Positions 44,188 to 52,722 of a stretch of DNA of 64,000 bases are shown piece after piece. Both the position numbers and the translations under genes were made by a program. The DNA is from Acidisarcina sp963790505. Its GTDB lineage: Bacteria; Acidobacteriota; Terriglobia; Terriglobales; Acidobacteriaceae. Positions within the stretch are counted from its first letter, which is position 1, and every line of letters begins with the position of its first letter. Below the pieces are notes generated by a model. The model was not told where the DNA came from and did no database searches. It saw nothing but the letters and a program-made list of their open reading frames with translations. The stretch spans positions 186,001-250,000 of the forward strand of contig CAWBOT010000004.1 in the NCBI GenBank assembly GCA_963790505.1, in the 5' to 3' direction.

Positions 44188-45201
44188 CTACGGCTGCATC
44201 AACGGCAGCAGGCAAGCGCCAAGTATACCCGCATCTGAACCAAGCTCGGCGCGCACCACATGAGTCTTGCGCGGTGAACGCAGCCGCGACTCTTCTTCGT
44301 TGGGCGCGGTCAGCCGATACACGTAGCTGCGCATCCGCAGCTCCTCCATCATGCGCGGCGCAAAAAGGTCCCAAGCCGCCGACACCCCGCCGCCAACCAC
44401 ATACAGCGGCAGGTTCAGAGTATTCACCAGCGCGCCAATGCCGATGCCCAGCGCCGTTCCTACGCGCGCAAAGACAGTTACCGCGTACTCGTCCCCGGCC
44501 AGAGCAAGGTCGGCGATGTGCCGCGCTGTCAGCATCGGCGATTCCTCGCCTGGCTCCTGCTCGCCGCGATGGAGCGCGCGGCTGGCCTCTGCCATCCGCT
44601 GCACGCCAGTCGCGGAGGCATACAGCTCGAGGCAGCCCTTGCTGCCGCACGGGCAGTCCTCGCCATCCGGGATCACCGTATTATGGCCGGCCTCGCCAGC
44701 CATGCCGTTGTTCCCGTCCCATACCTTTCCATCCAGGATGATCCCGTTGCCCACGCCCGTTCCCAGCGTCAGCATGCACAGCGAACGCACGCCGTAGGTC
44801 TTTCCCGAGCCCAGTTGAAATTCGGCCAGCGCCGCCAGGTTGGCGTCAGACTCGATCATCACCGGCACACCCACCGCCTGCTTCACCGCCTCGCGCAGCG
44901 CAAAGCCATCGAAACCGGGCAGGTTCGGAGGATTGCGCATCACGCCCTCCGGTAGTTCCAGAGGTCCGGGAGTGCCTAGCCCAACTCCCGCGAAGTGCTC
45001 GCCCCGCCCATGCTTGTCGAGCAGCGACCTGATCGCCCCGCTCATGTCTTCCACCACCGCCTCGGGCCCGGCGGCGACCCGCGTAGGCAGGCCAATGCTG
45101 TCGGTGATCGTTCCCGCAGAGCTCGAACCCTCCCGGTAGGCCGAGATGCGCAGGTTGGTCCCTCCAAGATCGACGCCAATCGAGTACCTGTCTGAAGTCA
45201 A
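44188..45201 (-). CDS. ROK family sugar kinase (glucokinase-like)
   Basis: 337 residues. ATP-binding Gly-Val-Asp-Leu-Gly-Gly-Thr-Asn-Leu at the N-terminus, the sugar-binding Asp-Ala-Asn-Leu-Ala-Ala-Leu-Ala-Glu region, Leu-Gly-Thr-Gly-Val-Gly-Asn-Gly-Ile and the ROK zinc motif His-x9-11-Cys-x-Cys-Gly-x2-Gly-Cys-x-Glu (Gly-His-Asn-Thr to Gly-Cys-Leu-Glu). It probably phosphorylates glucose or a related hexose taken up by the porter next door. No helix-turn-helix domain, so it is an enzyme and not a NagC-type repressor. First gene of the operon; the promoter lies in the 421-base gap upstream. Confidence 0.93.
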   Translation of the reverse strand: MTSDRYSIGVDLGGTNLRISAYREGSSSAGTITDSIGLPTRVAAGPEAVVEDMSGAIRSLLDKHGRGEHFAGVGLGTPGPLELPEGVMRNPPNLPGFDGFALREAVKQAVGVPVMIESDANLAALAEFQLGSGKTYGVRSLCMLTLGTGVGNGIILDGKVWDGNNGMAGEAGHNTVIPDGEDCPCGSKGCLELYASATGVQRMAEASRALHRGEQEPGEESPMLTARHIADLALAGDEYAVTVFARVGTALGIGIGALVNTLNLPLYVVGGGVSAAWDLFAPRMMEELRMRSYVYRLTAPNEEESRLRSPRKTHVVRAELGSDAGILGACLLPLMQP

Positions 45202-45622
45202 AGGCGGAGCCCCTTGCGCCGAAAATTGTTATCGGAATCCATAGGCTCTTTTATATCTGAAAGTTGTGACCGCCCTGTTGCGCGTCGATGTTCCGTCTGC
45301 CAACAGCGCCCGATCCCGCTCGTCCGCCTTCGCCATCGACCGCAACCGCCCGCCGCCACGCATCTGCCGCTACGACTTTCGTGGTATTTCAGGGATTTTT
45401 GCCTTGACACTTGCTCTGAGCGGACGGAATGATACATGTGCTGCGAGACGGATTTACCGACTGTTATCGTCCCGTATGTCAACAAACCTTGCATGGCTTT
45501 GTACGTGTCGATGCCTTGAGATCTGAGATTCTGATGCGCGATCACGCGATCCACGACTTTTGCGAGCTTCTTTCCCCAGATATTCCCGTATTCAATTGAC
45601 CAGATTAACCAGGATGGATTCG
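45202..45622. other. Divergent intergenic region between the ROK kinase and a secreted protein gene
   Basis: 421 bases without a supported gene. It must hold the promoters for both sides. Seen: a TTGACA hexamer near 45403, a TATAA-rich stretch on the minus side (about 45250) and a short direct repeat CGCGATC at about 45537-45552. No clear operator palindrome. Confidence 0.4.
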
Positions 45623-47587
45623 ATGACCGCATTTCCAGAAATTGTTCAGCGCCCACTTCGTATTGCAGGCATCGCAGCCTGTATGGCCGCGTCGGCATTG
45701 GCCGTACAGGCCCAGACCGGCATCTCCTTCCTCCCGTCCGTCAACGTGCGGCTCTCGACCAATGGTGCAGGCCCCGGCAGCGCCGCGATCGCCTTTAGCA
45801 CCTCCAAGCAGAGTCTGACTTGCCCCTCGTCCGGCATCATTGCCAGGGTCAGCTCCACTGCCGATGGAACCGGGCTGGTGCTGGTCGACAACTTTATCAA
45901 TCTCACCGTGACTCAGGGTACGACCACGACCGGGCCGACCAATATCTGCACCGGCGGCGTGGTAGAGAACGGCAATCAGCAGGATTGCTTCACCACCGGC
46001 TACCAGTCGCCCGCAGGCAATGGGCAGCTCACCGGCCAGGATCCAGACGGAGCCATCGCCGCCGCAGGCGGCGTCGGCCCGCTCGACATCAGCACAATGC
46101 TCGTCCCGGGAGCCGTCAACACCATCCAGTTGGACGCGGTCGACACCGGCGGCTACCTCGCCTCATCCTCGGTCTACCTCTACACCAATTGCACCGCGAA
46201 CGGCGCGGTCGGCGGCGGCACGATCAGCGGCAATCCGGTTACGCCGACCACTCCGGCTCAGACCTTCCCGTTCAGCACCGCGGACAATCTCAATGTGCAG
46301 TTCGCGCTCGACTTTACCAACGCCTTCAACGACAACACGATCGTCCTCGTCCCCGGATCGACTCCGACCGTGACCGACGCCGCCTTCGATCCCACGATGT
46401 GGCCCGCCTACGTCCACGGCACTTCGTTTGCCACGTCGCAATGCCTCGTCCACAACGGCGAACTGCAGACCGACGGCCTGCCGGGTTGCAAGCTCTTTAC
46501 CCTCACCTGCCAGATTGGCCAGGGCTCGGAAGCCAGCGGCGTGCAATGCCCCACTTCCACCGCTCGCAATATCGTCATTCAGGACATCTTCGATCCCACG
46601 ACCGCGCTCTTCCTGCCTGATATCAACACGACTGTCGGCGGAATCCCGCAGACCTTCCACCAGGGCTTCGGCCTTCTCGAGGCGGCCGAGGGATGGAGCG
46701 GCGGACCCTGCACCTTTGACCCCGCAGCCGATCAGTATTTCTCCTGCCCGGAGAATCTGCTGACCGTCTTTACCGGCCCCGGAGCGGTCAAGCCCACCGG
46801 AACCCCCTCGCCCGGCTTCAACTCGGAGTTCATTAGCGTTGGCCCCGTGCCCGAACCCCGCACCGACATTAACCTCGGCGCCTACCAGAACGGACAGTGG
46901 CTCAACCGGCACGAATTGTGGGTCGGCTTCACCACCACTCCGCCCAGCGTACCCGCCCCGAACAACGGCTTCGTTGCCGCGCCGATCTACGGCATAACCT
47001 ACGGCGTCTCCCTTGCCAGCGAACTTCCCTCGACTGAATTTCCGGTCCCCGGGGATGTAACCCTGCTCGATCCCAACGGCTGCCCCGGCAACATACCCGC
47101 TCGCCCCTTCAAACCCGGCAACGTCAAGGTGACCGTGCCGCTGGACGGTCAATACCTCATCCACTACTTCGCCACCGATTGCGCCGGTACCGAGGAACTC
47201 GCCTTCTATCAGGACTCGTCACAGAGCTGGCAGACAACCTTCTACACCGCACAGCTCAATGTGGACACCGTCGCTCCCAAAGTCATCCTGGGCCCGACAC
47301 TCTCTCCGCCGCCGACCACGATCCACGGCGAATTGGGCTACTGCCGCCACCAGGTTGTGACCGCCACGTATCAGTGCAGTGACAATCGTTCCGGAGTCCA
47401 TCGCTGCGGCGAGGAATATTATCCTCATGCGCCGAAGAATCCCAACCCGCTGACCTTCAACGTCGATACGAATTGGCCCGGCCCCCAGACGTATACTGTC
47501 CACGTGAAGGACCTTGCCGGAAACGAAGGCGAACCCGTCTCCGTCTCCTATAACGTGATCGACAACCAGTACTGCTCGGTCCCGTAA
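45623..47587 (+). CDS. Large secreted protein of unknown function with C-terminal Ig-like domain
   Basis: 654 residues from ATG 45623 (AGGA 8 bases upstream; the ATG at 45614 is an alternative). Signal peptide ends near Ala-Val-Gln-Ala-Gln. The mature protein is Gly/Thr/Pro-rich and beta-strand rich, with many Cys, including Ser-Cys-Pro-Glu-Asn-Leu-Leu and several paired ones. The C-terminal part (about 530-654) reads like an Ig/cadherin-type module: Asn-Val-Asp-Thr-Val-Ala-Pro-Lys-Val, Thr-Ala-Thr-Tyr-Gln-Cys-Ser-Asp-Asn-Arg-Ser-Gly-Val and Val-Lys-Asp-Leu-Ala-Gly-Asn-Glu-Gly. Probably extracellular and structural or adhesive. I cannot name a family. Confidence 0.75.
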   Translation: MTAFPEIVQRPLRIAGIAACMAASALAVQAQTGISFLPSVNVRLSTNGAGPGSAAIAFSTSKQSLTCPSSGIIARVSSTADGTGLVLVDNFINLTVTQGTTTTGPTNICTGGVVENGNQQDCFTTGYQSPAGNGQLTGQDPDGAIAAAGGVGPLDISTMLVPGAVNTIQLDAVDTGGYLASSSVYLYTNCTANGAVGGGTISGNPVTPTTPAQTFPFSTADNLNVQFALDFTNAFNDNTIVLVPGSTPTVTDAAFDPTMWPAYVHGTSFATSQCLVHNGELQTDGLPGCKLFTLTCQIGQGSEASGVQCPTSTARNIVIQDIFDPTTALFLPDINTTVGGIPQTFHQGFGLLEAAEGWSGGPCTFDPAADQYFSCPENLLTVFTGPGAVKPTGTPSPGFNSEFISVGPVPEPRTDINLGAYQNGQWLNRHELWVGFTTTPPSVPAPNNGFVAAPIYGITYGVSLASELPSTEFPVPGDVTLLDPNGCPGNIPARPFKPGNVKVTVPLDGQYLIHYFATDCAGTEELAFYQDSSQSWQTTFYTAQLNVDTVAPKVILGPTLSPPPTTIHGELGYCRHQVVTATYQCSDNRSGVHRCGEEYYPHAPKNPNPLTFNVDTNWPGPQTYTVHVKDLAGNEGEPVSVSYNVIDNQYCSVP

Positions 47588-47645
47588 CCCAATCGGGCTG
47601 CTCGAGCATTTCCGCTTCGAGCGATGACGAAGCAGTCAATCGAAG

Positions 47646-47672
47646 AGGCCTTCCTCATGAGGAAGGCCTTTT
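47646..47672. terminator. Bidirectional terminator (24-base perfect palindrome)
   Basis: AGGCCTTCCTCA followed by its exact reverse complement, ending in a T-run. Lies 59 bases after the secreted protein gene and 50 bases before the hflX stop, so it can end both transcripts. Confidence 0.85.
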
Positions 47673-47721
47673 CAGTTCGACGAAACACTGGTCTGAACGC
47701 ATTGGAACAACTCCCGTCCGC

Positions 47722-48981
47722 CTATCCTCCCTGCACCCAATACCCCCTATACCTTCCCAGCAGCGAAGCAGGCCCCGAAACCTCGATCCGCACCTTTTGC
47801 TCGAGAAATTCCCGCCCATGCACCACCGCTCCCGCCTCCAGCGACGCCAGAATCCCGCCCTCCCCTTGCGGCACCTCCAAAGTCTTCCGAACGATCGGGT
47901 CGAGCAGCAGCGCGGCATCGATCCTTTCCAGCAGGGAATCCAGCCCTTCTCCCGTCCTCGCGGAGACCCCGACCGCATCGTCCGGAATCTCCCGCTCTGC
48001 CTCGGGCAATAGATCGACCTTATTGAGGACCTCGATGCGCGTCTTGTCTTCGACGCCCAGTTCGCCGAGTACCTTCTCAACCTCCGCCCTTTGCTCGTCC
48101 CGCGTTGCGCTCGATGAGTCCTGCACATGCAGCAGCAACTCTGCCTTCTGCACCTCTTCAAGAGTGGCTCGAAACGAAGTAATCAGCGTGTGCGGCAGGT
48201 TCCGGATGAAGCCGACTGTATCGGAAAGCAGGATCTTTCGCCGCGACGGCAATACCAGCGACCTCAGCTTCGGGTCGAGCGTCGCGAACATGCGCGACGA
48301 CTCCAGAACCCCGGCGTGGGTCAGCGCGTTAAAGAGCGTGCTCTTGCCGGCGTTGGTGTAGCCAACCAGCGCGACCGTCGGCACCGGGACACTCTCCCTC
48401 CGGTTCCGTTGTTGGCTGCGCACCCGGCGCACTGCCTCCAGCTCGCCCTTGAGGTGCAGTACCTTGCGCTGGATCTTCCGCCGGTCTGTCTCCAGCTGTG
48501 TCTCGCCCGGTCCCCGCGTCCCGATCCCGCCGCCGAGTTGCGACATCGAGCTGCCCTTTCCTGCGAGCCTCGGCAGCAAGTACTCGAGCTGCGCCAGCTC
48601 CACCTGGAGCTGACCCTCTCGGGTGCGTGCGTGACGGGCAAAGATGTCCAGAATGAGCTGGGTTCGATCGACCACCCGGCACGGCAGAGCATCTTCCAGG
48701 TTGCGAAGCTGCGTCGGGGTCAGGTCATGATCGAAAAGAATGACCGTGGCATCGGTTGAGGCCGCGATTGCCGCGATTTCCTCCACCTTGCCGCTTCCCA
48801 GCAACGTGGCAGGGTCCGCCTTCGCCCGCCGCTGCACCACCTCGGCGGCAATTTCGGCCCCGGCGCTGAGCACCAGCTCGCGGAATTCCGCGAAACTGGC
48901 TTCAAAATCCATGTCCGGAGCGGATGCCGGAGCAACCGCAGCCGAATCAAGCTCCGATTCCGAATCTGCCGACCGGCTCAA
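47722..48981 (-). CDS. hflX: GTPase HflX
   Basis: 419 residues. N-terminal HflX domain (Gly-Ser-Gly-Lys-Val-Glu-Glu-Ile, Phe-Asp-His-Asp-Leu-Thr-Pro-Thr-Gln-Leu-Arg-Asn-Leu) followed by a G domain with P-loop Gly-Tyr-Thr-Asn-Ala-Gly-Lys-Ser-Thr, switch II Asp-Thr-Val-Gly-Phe-Ile and the NKVD specificity motif. HflX binds the 50S subunit and splits stalled or dormant ribosomes. It is downstream of hfq (145-base gap), the classic hfq-hflX arrangement. A leading Ser/Ala-rich stretch makes the first 25 residues variable. Confidence 0.95.
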   Translation of the reverse strand: MSRSADSESELDSAAVAPASAPDMDFEASFAEFRELVLSAGAEIAAEVVQRRAKADPATLLGSGKVEEIAAIAASTDATVILFDHDLTPTQLRNLEDALPCRVVDRTQLILDIFARHARTREGQLQVELAQLEYLLPRLAGKGSSMSQLGGGIGTRGPGETQLETDRRKIQRKVLHLKGELEAVRRVRSQQRNRRESVPVPTVALVGYTNAGKSTLFNALTHAGVLESSRMFATLDPKLRSLVLPSRRKILLSDTVGFIRNLPHTLITSFRATLEEVQKAELLLHVQDSSSATRDEQRAEVEKVLGELGVEDKTRIEVLNKVDLLPEAEREIPDDAVGVSARTGEGLDSLLERIDAALLLDPIVRKTLEVPQGEGGILASLEAGAVVHGREFLEQKVRIEVSGPASLLGRYRGYWVQGG

Positions 48982-49126
48982 CGCCGCCGCATGACGCGCC
49001 AGAGCTGCGGAGCGGGAGAGCGGCTTCCGCCCAGAAGCGATCTCGACTCCGACGAGCAGAGCGCGTTCTGCAGAAGACTTGTCGCCCTCCCGGCTCGAAG
49101 CGCGGTATGCGGCCGTAGCCCTGCCT

Positions 49127-49456
49127 TTAGGGATGCGAACTTCCCGGCGAAGGTTCGGCGCTTGCCGGCGCCGTCGTCGGCGCCCCAGGCGTAGCGCTAT
49201 GGCTCGGCGTCGCGCCTAGCGGGACCCGGTGCTCGCTGTGGATCACCGACCGATTGCTCACTACGGTGGAGATGGCGTGCTTGAAGATCAACTGCTCCTG
49301 GCTGTTGTTTTCCAGCAGCACGGAGTATTTGTCGAAAGACCTTATCTTGCCCGTCAACTTCACTCCGCTGACCAGGTAGATGGTGATTGGAGTCTTGTCT
49401 TTGCGGACCGTATTAAGAAACGTGTCCTGAATATTTTGTGCCGGCTTGTTTTCCAT
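49127..49456 (-). CDS. hfq: RNA chaperone Hfq
   Basis: 109 residues. The Sm core (about 10-75) is complete: Gln-Asp-Thr-Phe-Leu-Asn, Thr-Ile-Tyr-Leu-Val-Ser-Gly-Val-Lys-Leu-Thr-Gly, Phe-Asp-Lys-Tyr-Ser-Val-Leu-Leu and the Phe-Lys-His-Ala-Ile-Ser-Thr Sm2 motif (E. coli has Tyr-Lys-His). A C-terminal tail of about 30 residues is Pro/Ala/Ser/Thr-rich, hence probably disordered. It pairs small RNAs with mRNAs. It has its own promoter (49566-49594) and GGGAGA 8 bases before the ATG. Confidence 0.97.
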   Translation of the reverse strand: MENKPAQNIQDTFLNTVRKDKTPITIYLVSGVKLTGKIRSFDKYSVLLENNSQEQLIFKHAISTVVSNRSVIHSEHRVPLGATPSHSATPGAPTTAPASAEPSPGSSHP

Positions 49457-49565
49457 GTGCCGATCTCCCCGCGTCGGTTATTTGCTTGCAACTGAGAACT
49501 AAAACAACAGCCAAAACTCGAAGTACCCGTAAAAACACCCCGGGCATTGATAAGGACGTGCATAC

Positions 49566-49594
49566 AACATAAAGGCTGCTAACCCTTTTATCAA
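49566..49594 (-). promoter_or_regulatory. Sigma70-type promoter of hfq
   Basis: On the minus strand TTGATA, a 17-base spacer, then TATGTT. The start site would lie near 49558 and give a leader of about 100 bases. Spacing is ideal and both hexamers are close to consensus. Confidence 0.55.
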
Positions 49595-49710
49595 ACTGCG
49601 CTGTCGATACGGTAGCGAGAATCTCCAGCGGCGCTCATGTTGAGATGCGCCGGCGGCCCTGCACGGCAGGAGTATCCCAATCTTCGCCTGGAGGGCAGGG
49701 GGACACAAAG

Positions 49711-51009
49711 TTATCCGTGTGAGTGCCGGCGATGCTTCGCCTTGGAAGGTTTTTGATCTGCCCGCCGTGACGTTGGGGCAGCGCCCGGGGAGGCCGCTGG
49801 AGTCGCCGCCCGCTCCGGTCCCACCTTCTTCACCACCGTATTGTCCAGGCGATAGGTGAGGGTTTCTGTGGACGTCGGCTTGGTCGCTCCGGTGTCCGGG
49901 TCGATCGTCACCGAGTCGCCAATCCCCTGTTTGAACTGAAAAGTGGGCTCGCTTCCGCCCTTCTCGAAGGTCTGGCTGGAAACCACCACCGGCAGATAAC
50001 CCTGCAAGTCATGTTGGCGAAATGCCGTTTCATAGCGGTGTTTCTTCACGCTCCAGGTGAAGACGCGCACCTGGCTGAAGTCATAAGGAAGCCCATCTTT
50101 GTAGGGGCTGAGCACAGTGACATATTCGGGCGCCTGTTTGTCGGGGAAATCCGACTCCGGGTCGTCGATTTTGCGCAGCACATACGCCGCGACGATCCGC
50201 TGGCCTTCCGCGTAGCCCGCGATTGCATCTGGTACGTCGACGTCCACGCGTTTGGATGTCAGCCAGCCGACCTTTCCCTGGCTGTCGCGCACCAGCCACC
50301 AGTCTTCCATCGCGACCGGTTCCGCGGGGGCTGGCGGCGTTGCGGCCGGTCCAGGAGCTGTCGCCGTTTCCGGGTTCGCCACCGATGCCGGCGGAGGCGG
50401 AGGTGGAGCGGGAGTGAAACTGACCGCCGGCGGAGGCGGCTTTTTCTCGTCCGCCTGTTTCTGGGCGGCCTTGGCCCTCGTCGATTTCTTCGTCGCTGCG
50501 GCCGCCGCCTGAGTTGCGGCGAAAGACGATGCCGTCCCCGAAGCCTGCGGCCCGATCGCCTTCGGCACCGAAGCCCTTATTAGGAGTTGCAGTTTGTCGC
50601 TCTCCGGCAGCAGGTAGAAGCGGTCCGTGTCGCGCCCCGGCTTGGCGTGCAAATAGGCGTCGTCGCGCAGCGTCGCGGTCGCCACGACAAGGTCATGTTC
50701 ATGGGCCTTTTGCAGCTGTTCGAAGGCAGTCACTACCTCCGGATTAACGACCGCGTGCTCCTCGATCCAGCCAATCTCGCCCTTTTCGGTCTTCACCCGC
50801 AGAAAGCGTCGGCCGTGCTCCAGCAGCTCAAGCCGTTGGCCGTTTTGGACCATCCCCACTCGGTTCGAAACCGCAGCCACGCGGTCGCGCAGAAAGGTCT
50901 CCTTCGCCAGCACATACACAATTTCCGTCTTTGGTTTGGGCTTGAGCCGGTCGCAGCCCGCAAACGCCAGGCAGGCCAGAACCGCCGCAGCCAATCGGAA
51001 AGACGGCAT
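49711..51009 (-). CDS. SH3-domain lipoprotein
   Basis: 432 residues from ATG 51009. The signal ends in a lipobox (Leu-Ala-Phe-Ala-Gly-Cys, Cys19), so it is a lipoprotein. A first SH3-like beta domain (about 35-100, with Gly-Glu-Ile-Gly-Trp-Ile-Glu) is followed by a helix, a long Ala/Lys/Pro linker including a run of prolines (about 190-260), a second SH3-like segment with Gly-Lys-Val-Gly-Trp-Leu-Thr and a C-terminal beta domain. Probably envelope or cell-wall associated; exact role unknown. It follows the hfq region on the same strand but reads toward it, with about 250 bases between. Confidence 0.78.
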   Translation of the reverse strand: MPSFRLAAAVLACLAFAGCDRLKPKPKTEIVYVLAKETFLRDRVAAVSNRVGMVQNGQRLELLEHGRRFLRVKTEKGEIGWIEEHAVVNPEVVTAFEQLQKAHEHDLVVATATLRDDAYLHAKPGRDTDRFYLLPESDKLQLLIRASVPKAIGPQASGTASSFAATQAAAAATKKSTRAKAAQKQADEKKPPPPAVSFTPAPPPPPPASVANPETATAPGPAATPPAPAEPVAMEDWWLVRDSQGKVGWLTSKRVDVDVPDAIAGYAEGQRIVAAYVLRKIDDPESDFPDKQAPEYVTVLSPYKDGLPYDFSQVRVFTWSVKKHRYETAFRQHDLQGYLPVVVSSQTFEKGGSEPTFQFKQGIGDSVTIDPDTGATKPTSTETLTYRLDNTVVKKVGPERAATPAASPGAAPTSRRADQKPSKAKHRRHSHG

Positions 51010-51152
51010 CCCTCGACGCACCCCTGTGCGGCGGCGCGGGGACTTCCAGATCAGAAGTGGAGGTGACGGCGAGGGACGGTCGACAAGAGGGATCACAGTG
51101 CGGACAGCTTGAGCATAGCATTCCAGCCGCCCGCTTGACGTTACAACTCAGG

Positions 51153-52187
51153 TCACCCCGCAGTGACCTTCGTCATCGTCGAGAGACGGGCAATGACCCG
51201 AGGTTGCAGGATGATGTCGCGATAGCTCAGATTGTCCAGCGGCGTCTGGCTGGCGAGGATTTCTAGGATAAGCTTGGCGGCGCGGGCGCCGATCTCGCCG
51301 CTTCGCTGGTCGATGCTGGAGAGCGGCACGCGGATTTCATTGTCATAATGCAGGTTCCCGCACCCGATTACCGCCAGGTCCCCGGGGACTTCAATGGCCC
51401 GCTTGAGCGCCTCGGCAATGACCCCCATTGCTACTACATCGTTGTAGCAAAAAATGCCATCCGGAGGATCGCGGAGTTCCTGAAACCGCCGCAGCGCCTC
51501 TAATCCGCCTTCGATGCCCTGCACGTCGGCGCGCGGTGCCTGGACGACATAACCGCCGGGAAGTTCGACGCCATGTCTTTTCACCGTATCGAGAAAGCCC
51601 TTCAGCCTCCGGTTCCCAACGCTGTTTTCCGGCCCCCGAATGTGCGCGATCCGCTTGCAGCCGATACTCAACAGGTGTTCGGTGGCCAGCTTTCCCGCGG
51701 CATAGTCGTCGGAACCGACAAAGTAGGCCGGCAGGTCTTTGAACTGGCGGTCCAGCAGGATCAGCGGCGTGTCGCCCTCTTGTATCTTGCGCAGCGACTC
51801 TGAGCTCGGCTGGCACGTGGCGACAATCAGCGCATCCAGCCGGTGCGCCAGCATATGCTCGATCTCCTGCCGCTCCAGCTCCGGATCTTCCTCCGACGAA
51901 GAGATCACCAGGAAATAACCCTGCTTGCGAAGGGCCAGCGAGAGGCCTTTTGCTATATCTGCAAAAAACGGATGAATAAGATCCGGAACGATCAGCCCGA
52001 TCAGGTGCGATCGCCCGGTAACCAGGCTCCGCGCGGTCAGATTCGGCCGGTAGCCAAGCTCTTTGGCTCTGAGAAGAATGCGCTCGCGGGTCGCTTTGCT
52101 GATATCCGGGTGTTCGCGCAGCGCCTTCGAGACCGTCACTACGGAGACGCCAAGGTCACGCGCAATGTCCTTCATCTTCACGGTCAT
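51153..52187 (-). CDS. LacI family transcriptional regulator
   Basis: 344 residues from ATG 52187. The N-terminal helix-turn-helix (Lys-Asp-Ile-Ala-Arg-Asp-Leu-Gly-Val-Ser, Thr-Val-Ser-Lys-Ala-Leu, Asn-Leu-Thr-Ala-Arg-Ser-Leu) and a periplasmic-binding-protein-like sensor domain (Gly-Leu-Ile-Val-Pro-Asp-Leu, Ile-Leu-Leu-Asp-Arg, Ile-Gly-Cys-Gly-Asn) are clear. The ligand is a sugar or sugar acid. It is divergent from the rhaM gene, so it may control it, but the ligand and operator are unproven. The frame extends upstream to 52373 without support. Confidence 0.92.
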   Translation of the reverse strand: MTVKMKDIARDLGVSVVTVSKALREHPDISKATRERILLRAKELGYRPNLTARSLVTGRSHLIGLIVPDLIHPFFADIAKGLSLALRKQGYFLVISSSEEDPELERQEIEHMLAHRLDALIVATCQPSSESLRKIQEGDTPLILLDRQFKDLPAYFVGSDDYAAGKLATEHLLSIGCKRIAHIRGPENSVGNRRLKGFLDTVKRHGVELPGGYVVQAPRADVQGIEGGLEALRRFQELRDPPDGIFCYNDVVAMGVIAEALKRAIEVPGDLAVIGCGNLHYDNEIRVPLSSIDQRSGEIGARAAKLILEILASQTPLDNLSYRDIILQPRVIARLSTMTKVTAG

Positions 52188-52328
52188 ACCCGGAACTATA
52201 CACAGTCGCCAGCGAACCGCATCCCACTTCACTCGGGAGCTGTGCTGACAGGAACAATCTGCGCACCGGGATTTCGCCGATTTCCCGATAGTCGCGATAG
52301 GCTGGCTCGTCCATCCACGGCGAGAAAT

Positions 52329-52358
52329 CCGTCCCCATTGCCGGACCACCGGGGACGG
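52329..52358. repeat. REP-like GTCCCC/GGGGAC hairpin, copy 1
   Basis: Arms CCGTCCCC and GGGGACGG with a 14-base spacer, 14 bases before the rhaM ATG. It resembles the larger hairpin at 61693-61728 in its core. It might also serve as a regulatory dyad for rhaM. Confidence 0.45.
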
Positions 52359-52372
52359 GCTACGATCCTCCA

Positions 52373-52690
52373 ATGCGAGTCTGTTTTCTACTGAAGGTCC
52401 GTGCCGAGAAGTTAGCGGAGTATAAAGAGCGCCACGCCCAGGTCTGGCCAGAGATGCTGGACGCCCTCCGCGAAACCGGTTGGCACAACTACTCGCTCTT
52501 TCTGCGCCCCGACGGACTGCTTGTCGGCTATCTCGAAACCCCAGACTTCGAAAAGGCCTGTGCTGCTATGAAAAATCACCCCGTCAACGCTCGCTGGCAG
52601 ACGGAGATGTCGCCGTTCTTTGAGGCCATCTCCGAAGGCGCCGCTGACGACAACATGTTCCCCCTCGAAGAAGTCTTTCACCTCGATTAG
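52373..52690 (+). CDS. rhaM: L-rhamnose mutarotase
   Basis: 105 residues, full length. Interconverts alpha- and beta-anomers of L-rhamnose. Family pattern: Leu-Lys-Val-Arg, Glu-Tyr-Lys-Glu-Arg-His-Ala-Gln-Val-Trp-Pro-Glu-Met, Asn-Tyr-Ser-Leu-Phe-Leu, and Arg-Trp-Gln-Thr-Glu-Met, with the catalytic His and Tyr in these blocks. It is alone, with no rhaBAD genes next to it, and faces the LacI regulator. In plant-litter degraders this enzyme supports use of rhamnogalacturonan. Confidence 0.93.
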   Translation: MRVCFLLKVRAEKLAEYKERHAQVWPEMLDALRETGWHNYSLFLRPDGLLVGYLETPDFEKACAAMKNHPVNARWQTEMSPFFEAISEGAADDNMFPLEEVFHLD

Positions 52691-52722
52691 GTCGTACCCG
52701 ACGTCAGCTCACTTCGCTCGGC

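Noticed and set aside
49499..49708. 69-residue minus-strand frame upstream of hfq
   Set aside because: It covers the hfq promoter and leader, has no ribosome site and no protein-like pattern.
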